A stretch of 37,687 nucleotides of DNA from Spirogloea muscicola (GCA_009602725.1 WELB01000014.1:254127-291813), one strand, 5' to 3'. Positions 1 to 11,505 are shown, numbered from the stretch's first letter. Numbers and translations: made by a program. The notes: a model not told the origin generated them from the letters alone.

Positions 1-110
<110 letters not shown>

Positions 111-430
111 GCCCCGCAGAGCGCGGCGCCGCCCGCGGCAGCGGCGCCGGACGCGGCCCTCCGGGTGTCGCCGCCACGTGGGCCTTGGCGAGGCGGCAGA
201 GGTGTGTCGGCGCTCCGGCTTTGGAGCTGCGCGGAGCGACAATGGAGCAGAGCTGCGGCGACGGGACGACTACCAGGGTACCACGGTACGCGTATTGTGG
301 GGCCACTGCGACGACCATCAGGGCGCCACAGTGACCCCCGCCCGCGCTCGCCCCCCCCCCGCCAACTCCTTTATCAATTACCCTTAGGCCGGCTTTCGCC
401 CTAATATCAAGCCTTGGACCCCCTTCGCGT

Positions 431-504
431 AGCGTAGGGCTTCGCTTCTGGTAGCCCAGTTCTTCGCACGCCCTTAGCGTAGGGCTTCGCTTCTGGTAGC
501 CCAG
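431..504. repeat. 29-bp direct repeat, period 45
   Basis: The same 29 bases starting AGCGTAGGGCTTCGC occur at 431-459 and again at 476-504. The segments after each copy are also similar (TTCTTCGCAC versus CTCTCCGCAC). Confidence 0.85.
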
Positions 505-618
505 CTCTCCGCACTCCCAGCTCAGCGCTGCGCTCCCCCAACCCCCCCCGCCTGGGCCTTGCGGCGCGCCCCGAGACCCCGACAGCTTCCGGGCCTCTGT
601 AGAATGCCGTGTACCTTC

Positions 619-880
619 CTCTGGGCTGGCCCCCACAGCCATCGCCTTACTCCTCAATAGCTTCTTCGTCTGCAAGGAGCCACGCGGAGTCAGCGTGGGC
701 CTGAGCTGGGCTGGCCCTCCGCCCGCTTCGTCTCCTGTGCGCCGTTTGCCTGGCCTTGCACGCCCGCTTCCCGTGATCGGCAATTGCTTGTTTCCGCACA
801 TACCTCCATGCGGGAAGCGTCGTCTCGAGCAGTGTAGCTAACCCTCAGACTGGCCAATCACAGCCACTGCCCATAGAGGA
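619..880 (+). repeat. two solo stem-loop element copies
   Basis: At 623-645 a GGGCTGGC...ACAGCC stem is followed by an ATCGCC tail. At 850-872 CTGGCCAATCACAGCC is followed by ACTGCCCATAGAGGAGC. Both match the consensus of the dispersed stem-loop (stem, a TCxCAGCC half, then CGCCC and a GGAGAGC-like block). Neither is attached to a recognisable LINE coding tail. Confidence 0.6.
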
Positions 881-1706
881 GCTCGAACGCCCATCTTCAC
901 CTTTCTCCCACTTGCAGCCGCCGAGTGGCGCGCACCTCACCTGCATGGGTGCTCGTCGCGACAGTGCACCTCCAACGACAACGGTCAGCCGAACTCGCTG
1001 CCGCCGAGCCAGGGAGTGGTAGCAACTGGCCAGCTTCGTCGGCCGCCAACAAGGCTTCCCAGCCATAGTAGCGGAACTCCCCAGGTTGCCTCTCAGTCAG
1101 GCATACACTTCCAGTGCTCCACAAGGTGCTCGGCCACCAAGATGTTCAGTATTGGTAGTATATGGTGTAGCGCAGAAAGCGAGGCCGTTGCGCACCCTTC
1201 ATCTAAAGGTGAAGGTACCTCATGCATCGTTCCCAGGGTCCAGGCGACAACTCACCATCAGACTTCACACGTGCTCTGAATTTGCACCAAGGTAATTATT
1301 TGCCTGCACTGAGGAGATCATACGCGACAGGCTGGGTGATGCGTGACTCATACAAGCCTCCTTGCCACAAGCTCGCAATCAGGAGACCCACACCAGCCCA
1401 ATTGCACACTGCTGGGCAGCAGGGCGTCTACTCAACTGCGCATACTTGCGAGGGCGTTGTGGAGCTGCAGGTTCGGCTAGGTAAATCAGAAGATCAATTA
1501 GAGTTTCTCTGCCATAACTCTTTGCATAACAGTAGATTGCCGTAGTACTGCCCCATCGTGCTGCCATAGTTTGACAGCATACTCCGGCAACCTACTCATT
1601 TTGCCATTTCTGTGATGGTCCAACGATTCAGATGATGGTAAGCTTGCAGGAGTGGCATAAGGGGGACGAGAGGAGGGCCAGTACTGCCATGATGCCACGG
1701 GCAGCC

Positions 1707-4700
1707 TTACACGCCACCGCCAGCAGTGATGGGGAACATGAACATGCTAATGCCCCAAGGATTGTACTTCTTATTGGAGAATCGGGTCTCGAAGTCAAGG
1801 TTGAATCTGGGGTCGATATATATGGCGGTCGCAATGAATATGAAGACGTACACCTTCCTGGTGCCTTTCTCCTGCACCAGTCCGTAAGGCTGAGGCAAAG
1901 GCACTGTGTTGCCTGTGGCTGCTGGCTTGGGACCCGCCAGAGATACGGATATCTCAGTCAGCGAGCCATGCCATTAATCAATTGCCTAAGACACCTCGTC
2001 GCTAAATTTTGCCAGGCTTTCTTACAGCCCTTGTGCATGTGGGCCATGAATAAGGCAATACCAAACATTTGCCACTTCTACAGCAGTCTGACTTGACAAC
2101 TCGCATACACAAGAAGACAGTGACCTGCAGCCAGACTGATGGATCTAGTGAAGCTCTGAGCTGCGGCTGGTGCATTCACCAGATATGGTCTGATCCAGAG
2201 AGTAATCTGTGACAACAAAGCGGTACGAGTCCTTGGATTTTGAGCCCTGGGTTCCGCAAAATAGGTCAATCCTGAGGCTGTTGGGGGCAGGGGGCGGACG
2301 TCCAGCAACCAGAGAAAGATTGAGGACTTGCTTCACAACGATGGCCGCTTAACTGGTCCAGTCAAAGTACAGCACCTGCACATAGATTGCTCTTTTGGTG
2401 CTGTGGTCAGAGAGGCCAGCATCGACTCAGTGTAGGAGTCTTACGCTGCCTAAGACTGTTATGTTGCTACAAACCTCCAACAAGCCCCTCACAAAGACGG
2501 AATGCAGGGCAGATGCTGTTGAGCGTGATGAGAGAGCTTCAGGTGCTTTCCCTAGGAAACAGACTGAAAGCTGCAGGCATCCTCACCTTGCCGAGACCTG
2601 TGAGCGTTATGAAGCCCACGCGGTAGAAAATGGCAGTCTGGTTGAACAGTCCGCCGGCTGCAAGGTCAAGCTGGCCTGGCAAGGAGCCTGGGCCTAATCC
2701 CGGGACTGTGTTGAGATCCAGCTACTACGGCAGTGTAAGGGGGCTTTGTGGTGACGAGGTAAATCTTGCCACTGTATCTACCTGCAAATCGCCCCGACCA
2801 AGTCTCGTGAGCCCCTGGGTGCACCTTACGTGGTCCGATATCGACAAGTGACAGGGCCATGGAGCTCCTTCCATTGCTTCACATAACCTTGTCTTGTAGA
2901 TGTATATGTACCAATATATCAAGTAGCTTCTGCGCCAAGAGCAGACCGTGTAGGATAGTATCCCATACATGAGCTGGGCAACCACAATACAAAGACTCAC
3001 AGACAACATATGCTCTTGCCTGGACGATGGTAAGAGCTTCGATTGGAGGACTCCAACATTGGTGTCAGGCAACACAGTTGTCTGCTTGGCACTCCGGGTG
3101 GTAAAGTTCCAGATCTGGACTGTGTTGAGAGTGACAATCCCTGCAAAGTCTGGTGCAAACTTTGGAGAGCTTAGGAAGCTGGCTCTTACATGCCCAGCAG
3201 AACACCACCTTCAAGCCCAATGCCTCACAGCACCCAAGAAGAGGACTTGTACGAGCAAGCCTGCAAAGCTTGGGAGTGCAGTTAACCTGAAGATGGCAAG
3301 AAGGTGCTGGTGGGGACCACGTAGTCAGTGGTGAGCAAGAGTCCCAGGGTGGGGTTGACTGCAATGCCCTTGGGTGCAAAGTCTAGCACTGGCTCCGGAG
3401 GATATTCGGCTACAAGGTTGCCGAGGTTGTCAAACCCAGCCACCTCACCTCCAGGGCCTCCTGCAGTGGTGTCTGTTGGAAAGAGTGTTCTTTGTAAACT
3501 CTTGACTGCTAGCTGCATATGGTCTAGGTCTAGCTGTTTTGTGTGGAGCTGCGCTGTAGCGCCTTGGGATGCTCATCACGGACAGCGGTAGACGAGGTCT
3601 AGGGTTTTTGACCCAGGAGTGGGTGGATGGCATGGGCCCCACACGCTGGTTGCCAGGTCAGCGGCTTATCTGCCGGGCTGGCCGACCAGCTCAGCCTCCC
3701 CGCGATTTCCCAATGGGTCGGGCCGGGTTCATAAGACACTGGAGGGCAGGCAGCCCTTGGCTCTTCTCAACACCTTCGGGCCCTCCTAGTCCGGTCGCTC
3801 CCCAGTCGCCGCCGCCGCTGCCGCCGCCGCCGCTGTCGCAGCCGCTGTCGTCGCCACGCCTTGGCAGCCGCTGCATTCTTACAGTGTCAAACAACCGGCA
3901 TAAGTCCATGATGCAACTCTCAAGGCTGGTCCTCCAAGGGAGCCACCCGTCTAGGAGAAGGGGGACAAGCTCCTGACTGACAGCTTGGCACACAAGTGTC
4001 CAGCTGGGTGTTGTCTGACTTCCTATCATTAGCTCCGAGAGATCAACATTATTCGGAAGGGACACAGCCCAACCAGGATGCCGATGGAGGTGAGTCACCC
4101 CAGCTGAGCACGAGGGTGCTTCGAGTACAAGCCTGGCGTGGAGCAGCATGCAGAGAGCTTGCTACAAGCGACGGCAGCAGAAATGAACCATAGGCGTTGC
4201 CCATCATAGTGGCAAGGAAGCCGCCGTTCGCTAGAGGGTAGAAATCCTGGGCAGCCGACGACTTGGGCGGGTTGGTCGATCTCAGCGGCTTGATGTACTT
4301 GGCATCGGTCATGTTCCAGAAGAACACCTCGGAGTGGTTCTTCTTCTGGCCAGTTTAGTAGCTCTGAGACGTTGCTCCGGCCATGAGGTAATTCAAGCTG
4401 GCAATGGACACCGAAGCTGGCTGCACGGCAGAGGAAAGCCAACGTGGAGTTGCGGGAGTCCGCCAGACACGCGCACGGCCTGGGGCTCAGCATGATCTCG
4501 AAAACCTGCTCACGTTTGGCAACGTGCAGACAGGCATCCCCGGGCGTGGCTAAGTGGTAGGCACGGGAGGTCATTCAGGCGTTCCTGGTTGAATGACAAT
4601 GGATGTGACAGTGGATGTTGGGCACAGAGGCCTCAATACCTCGCCCCCAGCAGCGTTGAAGCTGCTGTAGGTGATGATGCTGCCGTAGGGGTGGCCGCCA

Positions 4701-5054
4701 GTCAGAGCGTTGTTCCAGCCGATGATGAACATGGTGTCCCCCTGCATCTTGTTGGTCTCGCCTGCAAGCACGCGGGGAGGGGGGGATTAGGTCCTCTCGG
4801 AGTGATCTCTACGGCGGGCGGCCGAGCGTGGCTGGGAGGCGCAAGCTGAGAGTGCACACGGGGCCGGCTCGAGGCTTGCGAGGCAGTGGGAAGGCGACAA
4901 AGTGGTCCTCCCAACGGGGGCGCTCACACCGGCCCAGGCGTAGAGGAAGTAGCCGTAGGCGTCGTTCTGCACCTCAGGGGGCCTGCGCGGCGCCCGGGCG
5001 GCAGCCGGCGAGGAGCAGGAGCACGAGCAGGAGGACGGGCGGGAGCGCGGCCAT
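1707..5054 (-). CDS. secreted selenium-binding protein (SBP56)-like beta-propeller, multi-exon, with probable frameshift
   Basis: Exon 1 (5054-4930) encodes a signal peptide (MAALPPVLLLVLLLLAG, cleavage near AAQA) and then, in another frame, QNDAYGYFLYAWAG. Exon 2 is 4761-4640 (GETNKMQGDTMFIIGW). Later exons include one from 4345 (SEVFFWNMTDAKYIKPL, then LANGGFLATMMGNAYG), 3460-3287 (GGEVAGFDNLGNLVAEY, FAPKGIAVNPTLGLLLTTDY) and one from 3140 (GIVTLNTVQIWNF). Further exons lie near 2280-2165 (DSYRFVVTDYSLDQTISG) and 1890-1707 (DPRFNLDF, PWGISM). The 4345, 3460, 3287 and 3140 junctions splice in frame at GT-AG. The order of YLYVWAG-, PHGI-, VRVWD-, YVSDY- and DPRF-like motifs matches the SBP56/methanethiol-oxidase family as I know it. 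Exons around 4640-4345 and 3050-2300 are not resolved. The role is unknown; a secreted sulfur or selenium function is inference only. Confidence 0.6.
3806..3840. repeat. GCC trinucleotide repeat inside an intron
   Basis: This is a short GCC/GCT-rich run (CGCCGCCGCCGCTGCCGCC...) in the long intron between the SBP56-like exons that end near 4157 and begin at 3460. It creates spurious proline- and glycine-rich frames. Confidence 0.7.
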
Positions 5055-5397
5055 GGCGGGCGAGGCCGGAGAGGCGCTGGGCGGGGCGGGATGGAATTGA
5101 AGGGTGGCCAGTCCAAGGCGAATATTAAACTGCTGAGGCAGAAGCTTATGCAAGAATTGGGGCTACATAAAGCGAAATGGCGGGCAGGGGCGGTGAGCTC
5201 CGGGGAGGTGTTGGGCCGGGCAGGCGGCGACTGGCGAGGGCTAGTCCCGCCCGAGGTGGCCAGCCGCCACCCCCCCACCTCGCTGCCACCCTCGCCTGGC
5301 CCGGGGCCCACCGGGAAGACGGAGCAGGAGCTCTCTTTCAGCGGCTTGCCCGCCAGGCCATTGACAGGCGGCCGGGTCTGCCAGGGGCGATGCCCGG

Positions 5398-5725
5398 CTT
5401 CAACGCCGCCGGTTCGCTCGCACAAGTCCTCCGCATGCGCCTGGCCGTATCGCTTCAACGCTCCCTTGCCCACGCCGTCCACACGCGAGCAGGCCGTGCT
5501 ATGGCCGCCGCCTCTGGGTCTCGGCGGAGTGCCTCTTTCCCTGCAGCGAGCTACTCAGACCTGATATTGCTCACTCGTGGGTACTGAGCTTCCCTCTGCA
5601 TCGTCTCTGTGTTCTGCAGTGTTTTGTAGTGTGGTCCTTTTTCCGGCTCCTCTTTCTTTGGCTTTGGACACTGTCCATTCTTTTCTGGGCTGGCTGTGCC
5701 AGCCCCTCTTCTCTACGGGCGCGCA
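5398..5725 (+). mobile_element. 5'-truncated non-LTR retrotransposon tail (family 1, copy 1)
   Basis: The frame at 5398-5587 reads FNAAGSLAQVLRMRLAVSLQ, then a HTRAGRAMAAASG segment and ends SDLILLTRGY with a TGA stop. It is followed by a 3' UTR of about 135 bp that contains the stem-loop at 5687-5705 and ends GGGCGCGCACTTCTTC. The module resembles the extreme C-terminus of LINE polymerases (arginine-rich helix, LQR, ALH.RAG). The same module recurs at 6590, 8881 and 14326. It is a dead fragment with no reverse transcriptase upstream. Confidence 0.7.
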
Positions 5726-5737
5726 CTTCTTCTTTCG

Positions 5738-5935
5738 CGCAGGCCGCGCTCTGGCGGCGGCCTCCGGCTTCCGTCAGGGCGACGGCTTTCCGCCTGCTAG
5801 CTATTCAGATTTGCATCTACTGACTAGAGGTTACTGAGAGTTCGCTTGCTGCTGTCTCAGTCCTTAGCACTCCGGCTCCTTCAGACCTTGTCCATTCCTT
5901 TGGGCTGGCCTCTCCCAGCCACCAATTAATCTGGC
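5738..5935 (+). mobile_element. shorter LINE tail (family 1, copy 2)
   Basis: The coding remnant starts inside the module (FRAGRALAAASGFRQ) and ends SDLHLLTRGY plus TGA at 5837. A 3' UTR follows with CAGACCTTGTCCATTCC and a stem-loop at 5902-5920. It abuts the end of the preceding copy, so the two are tandem or nested. Confidence 0.65.
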
Positions 5936-6234
5936 CGCGCTTGCTCTCTTTCCCGAGGGGGCCGGTGGCCGTGGGAATGGATGCAAGCTTCTTTTCCCCC
6001 ATCGGGTGACGCCTGTGAAGACAGTGGAAAGAGGTGAGCTCGTCCCAAGGGGTTGAAACGCCAGCCAGGGCAGAAGGGGGTTCAAGAGCAAGAAGCAAGG
6101 AGCAATCCGAGATGTAGATGGCTCTCCCGAAAAGTGAGGAACGGGACAAGGTCCACAGGCTCGTGGCCACAGCGATCCAGCTGACTAGCTATTCAGGCTG
6201 GCTTTTACAGCCCCCCGGAAGAGCTTGCCTGTTC

Positions 6235-6510
6235 CTCTTCAGCTAAGCTCACTCGCGGGTACTGAGCTTCCCTCTGCATCGTCTCGTGTTTTGTAGAGTA
6301 GTCCTTGTTCGGCACCTCTTTCTTTGGCTTTGGACATTGTCCATTCTTTTTGGGCTGGCGTCTATCCGCCTGCTAGCAATTCCGACTTGCATCTACTGAC
6401 TAGAGGTTACTGAGAGTCCACTTTGCTGCTGTCTTAGTACTTAGCACTCCTGCTCGTTCAGACCTTGTCCATTCCTTTGGGCTGGCCTCCCCCAGCCACC
6501 AGTCGATCCG
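6235..6510 (+). mobile_element. two heavily truncated LINE tails in tandem (family 1)
   Basis: The first retains only the LTRGY-stop codons (6243-6262) and its UTR up to a half stem-loop at 6351-6360. The second starts at about 6361 (PPASNSDLHLLTRGY plus TGA at 6412) with a UTR carrying a stem-loop at 6479-6497. The junction falls within the stem-loop, as if the second copy integrated into the first. Confidence 0.55.
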
Positions 6511-6589
6511 GCCGCGCTTTTCCTTTGCCAGCCCCTCTTCTCGTCGGCTCTCTCGTCACGCCATTGCCCGCCGCTTCCATGGGGAGCCG

Positions 6590-6945
6590 GTGGACTCCCA
6601 TGCAGCAGGGTCGCTAGCGCAGGTGTACCGCATGCGCTTGGCCGTCTCGCTGCAGAGGTCTATGGCCCGCGGGCTGCACCTGCGTGCAGGCAGAGCCCTC
6701 GCTGCTGCCTCCGGCTCTGGCCAGGGGACCCGCTTCCAGGAACCCAGTCTCTCTGACCTGAGGCTGCTTAGCAGGGGTTACTGAGTGCTTCGTAGCTGCT
6801 TCGTTTCTTTTCTGTGCTTGTTGTTCATCGTGCTTCCCCTGGCCCCTTCTCGTCCTTTGTTCATTCTTTTCTGGGCTGGCTTTTTCCAGCCCATATCCTC
6901 AATGGGCGAGCCCTTCTCTCTTCTCTTGGGCGAGCACTTCTTCCT
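6590..6945 (+). mobile_element. LINE tail with intact C-terminal module (family 1, copy 4)
   Basis: The open module at 6590-6784 (AAGSLAQVYRMRLAVSLQRS, GRALAAASG, SDLRLLSRGY, TGA) is followed by a UTR with a stem-loop at 6873-6892 and ATCCTCAATGGGCGAGC. It is the best-preserved copy of the shared module in the window. The upstream boundary again falls just before AAGSLAQV. Confidence 0.7.
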
Positions 6946-7264
6946 TAAGCCGGCAGAGCCTACAAGGCTGAGCGCAACCCCGCGACGGAAGCGCTGGTCA
7001 ACCACACCCCCCCTATATGGGACCTCCGCTGGCCCCGCCGACGCGGCGGCCCACGCGCCCCCACCGCCGGCGGCGGCGGCCGCGCTACCCGGCGCCGCCC
7101 ATCGCCGCCGCCCAGATGGCAGCCGCCGCTCCGTACCCTCTGTCCTGCCTTCCCTCCTTTCGAGGAAGAAAGTGGCTTCTCCAAATGACTCCAAACAGTT
7201 CTCCAACTTTCTTTGCAGATGGGCTGGCCTTCATACCATGTACACTCTTGCTCTTGGCAGTTCC

Positions 7265-8070
7265 TCCCCAGGCCGGCTTTCACGGCCCTCGCCCCCTGTG
7301 GAATACACGAAATATTTATTTCGGAAGGAGCTTACTTCCGCATCTTGCCATTCGGCCCCTCCGGAGCTTGCCAAGTCTATTCGGGCTGGCTGTTCACAGC
7401 CCTCGCCCCATCTGGAAGAGCCACATTTCTTTCTTTTCTCTTTTATGGGAAGCGATGCTTCTCTTGCTCACTCGTGGGTACTAGAGTCCCCCTTCAGTTC
7501 ACTTTCATTTTGTTGCCTTAGCCCCTCTCAGCTTGCTCCTCTCAGACATTTCTTTGTGCTGCTTACCCTGGACTGGCTTGCCTGGCCTCCCTTCCATGAC
7601 ATCGCATCGCGCGCCTTCACTTTCCTAGATGAGCTTCGTTTCTTCTGGGCTGACGCCTTTTCCGGCTCCTTCTGGATCATGTCCCATCCTTTGGTGGGCT
7701 GGCGGGCTGGCTTGTCCCAGCCCTCGCCCCCTTATGAAGAGCTGCTTTCAAAATCCTCGCCTTCTTTTGGAAGAAACAGCCTCTTGTGGAAGAAACTAGA
7801 GATACAATGCAAGGTAATGCCGTGAGAAGCCAGCCCAAAGGAATGGACAAATGTGTCTGCAAAATCGAAAGGTGCAAAGTAAATGATGATACAATCCGTG
7901 GTTCCTGCAAATGGACGCTCAGTAAGAGGAACAAGAAGCAGCTCATCCGGGGGCTGTGACTAGCCTGCCCACAGTGAATAAGCAGCTCTTTCACAGGAAA
8001 AGCTGCTGGTTTAGTCCTTTCTTGGGCTGGCCAATCACAGCCATCGCCCATATTCTGCTGGAAGAAGTTT
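7265..8070. repeat. cluster of stem-loop elements and LINE tails, both strands
   Basis: Plus-strand stem-loops lie at about 7270-7286 (a GGCCG/CGGCC variant), 7383-7402, 7704-7722 and 8024-8043. A minus-strand remnant lies at 7827-7850 (GCCAGCCCAAAGGAATGG). A minimal coding tail, CTTGCTCACTCGTGGGTAC plus TAG, ends at 7484 and is followed by family-1 UTR sequence. The long open frame through this stretch (about 6785-7825) runs over these repeats and is not a gene. Confidence 0.6.
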
Positions 8071-8136
8071 TCTTCCTTTTCTTAGCCATCTGGCATCTCT
8101 AAGCTAACGTGGTATTGGAAGTATGTGCGCTCGGCT

Positions 8137-8640
8137 TCAGGTTTCCCTTCTCCGATCTATGCGCACCGCGCTCTCTGTCTCGCCGCACCTGCGCCCCGCC
8201 CGCGGCCGCCGAGCTCTTGCCCCATCGCCTTTATAGGCCTCCGTAACCACAATATCGACCAAAGCCCGTGGTCCTCCACCAGGTTGCACGCCCACAATGT
8301 CAAGTGTGCGGCGATGATGACGTCCCTGGGCATCCGTGGTGACAGGCATGATGTTGTTCACTTCCGCGACCGCATGGTACCCGGCGCCGTGCATCAAACC
8401 CGCCAGGGCGTTGCAGAGGAGGCTGTGGATGCGCACCACTTCTGGTCCAGTGGGGCAACGCAGCATGTGAGTGGCGAGCTCAGCACCCTCTGCGCGGAAG
8501 CCACACTCACACTGGCGCACCCCAATCAGGCAGTTAGGTGGGAGGCCGAGGAAGAGTTTTAGCAACGTCCGAAAGGCCTCGGAGCTGAAGCTGAAGGCGT
8601 TGGCGACGGCATGTGAGGTGACCCAGTCGGTGGCACCAGG
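8137..8640 (-). mobile_element. LINE C-terminal fragment: zinc-knuckle plus PD-(D/E)XK-like endonuclease
   Basis: Read from about 8640 downward, the frame gives SSEAFRTLLKLFLGLPPNC, then CECG...ATHMLRC (a C-x-C...H...C knuckle). Next come RIHSLLCNALAGLMHGAGY and, after a basic stretch, RTLDIVG...RALVDIVVTE. A knuckle of this kind followed by D...DxxV is the arrangement of restriction-like endonuclease domains at the C-terminus of R2-like and related algal and fungal LINE proteins (family knowledge from memory). The frame stops at 8137 after a basic segment. No reverse transcriptase motifs precede it, so it is a fossil, and it is antisense to its LINE-tail neighbours. Confidence 0.6.
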
Positions 8641-8744
8641 TGTGGCGAGAGAAGTAAGTCGTGCCAGGCTCCTTGGATTGTTCTGAAATTCTGGCAGTCC
8701 ACGGGCCTTGGCCTCGAGCCCCTGCTCGAGCTCATAAATTGGAA

Positions 8745-9670
8745 GAGCTGTTTCTTCCAGACCTTGTCCTTCTTTTGGGCTGGCCTCTCACAGCCACCAG
8801 TCATTTTGGAAGTGCTGCTTTCTTGCACCCGGCGAGCGCGCAGCGCTGTATCCCGACGTCACCAGGAGGAGCAGGCCACTTCAACGCGGCAGGCCCTCTC
8901 GCCCAGGTGTATCGCATGCGCCTGTCAGTATCGCTGCAGCGGTCAATGACACACGCGTTGAATCGGCGTGCCGGTCGCTCGTTGAGTGCAGCCTCTGGCT
9001 GTAGACAGGGACCCCGCTAATTTCTTTGGAGGCTCATTTCTCTGACCTGCGGCTGCTAAGGGGGGGCTATTGCGCACCCAAAGGCCACTTGAGTCGCAGT
9101 GCTCTAAGGCTTTTCTGGCCCCTTTGGATTTTGTTCGTTCTTTTTCTGGGCTTGCCAATCACAGCCATCGCCCTATCCTGTAAGGTTCTTTCTTCCACAG
9201 CCCTCGCCCCCTTTAGGAGAGTTGATGTTTCCCAGCGGCTAGTCTTTCTGACCTGCGGCTGCTAACTAAAGATTACCAAGTGACCATCCTTTGTGGTACT
9301 TGCTTACTTGTGTCTTTCGGCGCTTTCCGGCCCCTGCGGACCTTTGTCCACTTTTTCCGGGCAGGATTTCACAGCCCTCGCCACACGCGCTTATTCTCTC
9401 TATTAATCTTGATGCCAACAGCGTCCTTGCCATTGATGTCGACGAGGGGCAGTTGCGAGCATGTGCACGCATACATACGGCAAGTTACTCTTCTTTCTTC
9501 TTCTTTCTTCTTAGTTACTCGGACTTGCTGCTGCTCACTCGCGGGTAGTGAGCTTCCTTCTGCGGTCATATAGTGTCTAGTTGTGGTGTTTGCTTTTGTT
9601 CCGGCTCCCTTTGGCTCTTTGGACCTTGTCCATTCGTTTTGGGCTGGCCTTTCCCAGCCCCTACTGTAAT
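8745..9670 (+). mobile_element. cluster of family-1 LINE tails and stem-loops
   Basis: The contents in order are as follows. A UTR remnant has a stem-loop at 8777-8795. A module copy at 8881-9020 (FNAAGPLAQVYRMRLSVSLQ, stop after GCRQGPR) decays into SDLRLL...GY at about 9073. Stem-loops follow at 9148-9165 and 9359-9377. Coding tails end near 9276 (SDLRLLTKDY-like) and at 9549 (SYSDLLLLTRG then TAG), the latter with a complete UTR and stem-loop at 9641-9660. The stops and indels differ between copies, so they are independent relics. Confidence 0.6.
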
Positions 9671-9729
9671 AGATATAAGAGGAGACTCCTTAAATGTGTG
9701 CAGAGTTAAGCGCTAACATGTGACCTTTT

Positions 9730-9795
9730 GACGCGCACGCAACTGACGCGTGCGACGCGCGCGCGACGCGCGTGCGACGCGCGCGCGAACCGCAA
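9730..9795. repeat. CG-alternating simple repeat
   Basis: The sequence is built of GACGCGCGTGC-like units (GCGACGCGCGCGCGACGCGCGTGCGACGC...). This is alternating purine-pyrimidine CG sequence. A related but looser CG-rich repeat occurs at about 22795-22955. Confidence 0.7.
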
Positions 9796-10189
9796 GGTGA
9801 CGCGCGGTGTGACACGCCTGCTCACAACGTGACGTGCAGGCGCGCCGCCTCTAGAAGAAGGCGGCGCATCTTGGGTCCCAGAGAGGAGATTCTCGGCGGG
9901 TTCTCGAACCGGCCGCCGGGACACGTGTGGCGCGCCTACGGGCCTATGCCGCGCAGAGCGGCGCCGCCAGGCGGCGCCGCAGGGCGGTGCCGTTGGGCCG
10001 CGCCGCAGGACGGCCGCCCGCTTCCAGAAGGGAGCCGTGTGGCTTGCTCTCGCAATAGGATCCCCTTGTGGGCCCCGCCTTCTCGAAGGTGGGCCTTGAG
10101 ACTAGCCTCCCGGAGACCCCTGGGGAGGGTGGCACATGAAGCACTACAATTAGGGCTGAGAGCACACGGCGGTACCCGGTCACGATCAG

Positions 10190-10330
10190 TGAGGCCCGCG
10201 AGAGAGGCGCAGCCATGCTGCCGCCTGCTGCCGCAGCTCGCCGACGCAGCCCTGCTGCTGCCTGCTGCTGCAGCCTGTCGCCGCAAACCGTCGCTGCGGA
10301 TCTTCCTCGGCTCTCCTGTAAGTAAGACCG
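10190..10330. repeat. dispersed CTG/CCG-rich repeat, second copy near 23085-23260
   Basis: Both loci read GAGAGAG(A/G)C(A/G)CAGCC followed by repeated CTGCTGCCTGCTGCCGCAGC-like units. Both then reach a GTCGCC(G)CA.. segment and a CGGCTCTC block. The order of sub-blocks is shared, so this is more than common base composition. No coding function is apparent. Confidence 0.5.
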
Positions 10331-10599
10331 TGACTGCTTCCCCTGAGGACAGTTGCTGGCCCGTACCTGAGAGGTGAGTCGCCGCCTGTCGGCAGCGCCT
10401 CAGGGCAAGGTATTCCGCTGCGTGGTACAAGTGGTGCTTCGTTGTGCTGGGGGTTTATCTCTAAACCCCAGTGCCCGAAACCAATAAGGACGTCCTAACC
10501 CTAACTGTGTGTTTTCGGATCAGAACGTCACGCCTACCCTCTATGGGCGAGCACTTCTCTGCATACACGAGCGCAGATAGGGCAATGAACAAAACTCTC

Positions 10600-11160
10600 G
10601 CGGAGACTCGCGAAGCATCAAGCAGCGCATGCAGTCATACGGGTCAAACGGGCGGGTGAGTGCGCTTGAGTGCAATTCGGCTATGTTTTTGTGTGGCATC
10701 GCAAATGCTGTTCGAAAGTGCCTGGGCACGAGAAACTCTTGTAGAATCACGCGCGCATAGGGGAAGCTCCGGCCACGTAAGGAGATAGGGGAAAAAGATA
10801 TGGGAATCGAGAAGCTTCCCTTTAAGAAACACGCGCTTCCGTTGGCATTGGAAATCGTAACGGAAGCTGAAGGCTGGGCACAAAGAAGCGACACAAGGGT
10901 AGCATCACCAGCAGGCGCTGGCTGGCGGGCAGCGGCCACTCCGATTTTGGCCAGCCGGTGCCCCAATAGACCGTCCCACATCTCCTGCAAAGCATCTCCG
11001 AGGGCGGCGCCGGAGATGCCCTTAGGCTGGATGCTCGCCGGAAATTCCGGCTCGAGCGTGGGCCCCGCGCCCGGGGCGACCACGCTCGGGCGGGGAGCGA
11101 GTACCTACGGGACTAAGGTGCGCCAGGCGAGGGGCCTGCGCGCACGGAGGCTGGCGGTGG
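10600..11160 (+). repeat. solo diverged copy of the PstS-like gene's upstream flank
   Basis: The segment parallels 17700-18490. Shared blocks include GCATCAAGCAGCGCATGCA, GAAGCTTCCCTTTAAGAAACAC followed by GCGCTTCCGT, GGCTGGGCACA, and finally GTGCGCCAGGCGAGGGGCCTGCGCGCACGG at 11117-11146 (matching about 18450-18484). No coding region follows. The next 400 bp (11160-11540) are GGC-rich with no recognisable gene. Confidence 0.6.
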
Positions 11161-11505
11161 CCCGCATCTTCGGAAAAGGGATCTGGCGACATGGAGCGTG
11201 TGCGGCGCCTGCGGCGGCGGCGACGGCGGCAAGAGCGGCGCAGACGGCGGCGGCGGAGGCTCCGGCGGGCCCGGGAAGGGCATCTTAGGCGGGGCCCGGC
11301 AAGGGCATATGTCAGGCAGGCGAGGCGTGGGAGCACGGAGAAGCGGTGGGCGCGGCCGCCAGCCTACTGCTCCCTTGTCGGTAATGCCGCGTATACCTCC
11401 CCATCTATAGTCACATGCCTGGACTCGATCTCTGACCACTCCTACCTCAAACCTTCGCAATTTCTGTCCAAGCAACCGCCATCCCAGGGAAAAAAAAGTG
11501 GCTCC

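Noticed and set aside
6785-7825. Open frame of about 346 codons in the LINE-tail cluster
   Set aside because: It runs through several repeat copies and their stem-loops. Its PSPRP/FFWAG pattern is just translated stem-loop sequence, not a protein family.
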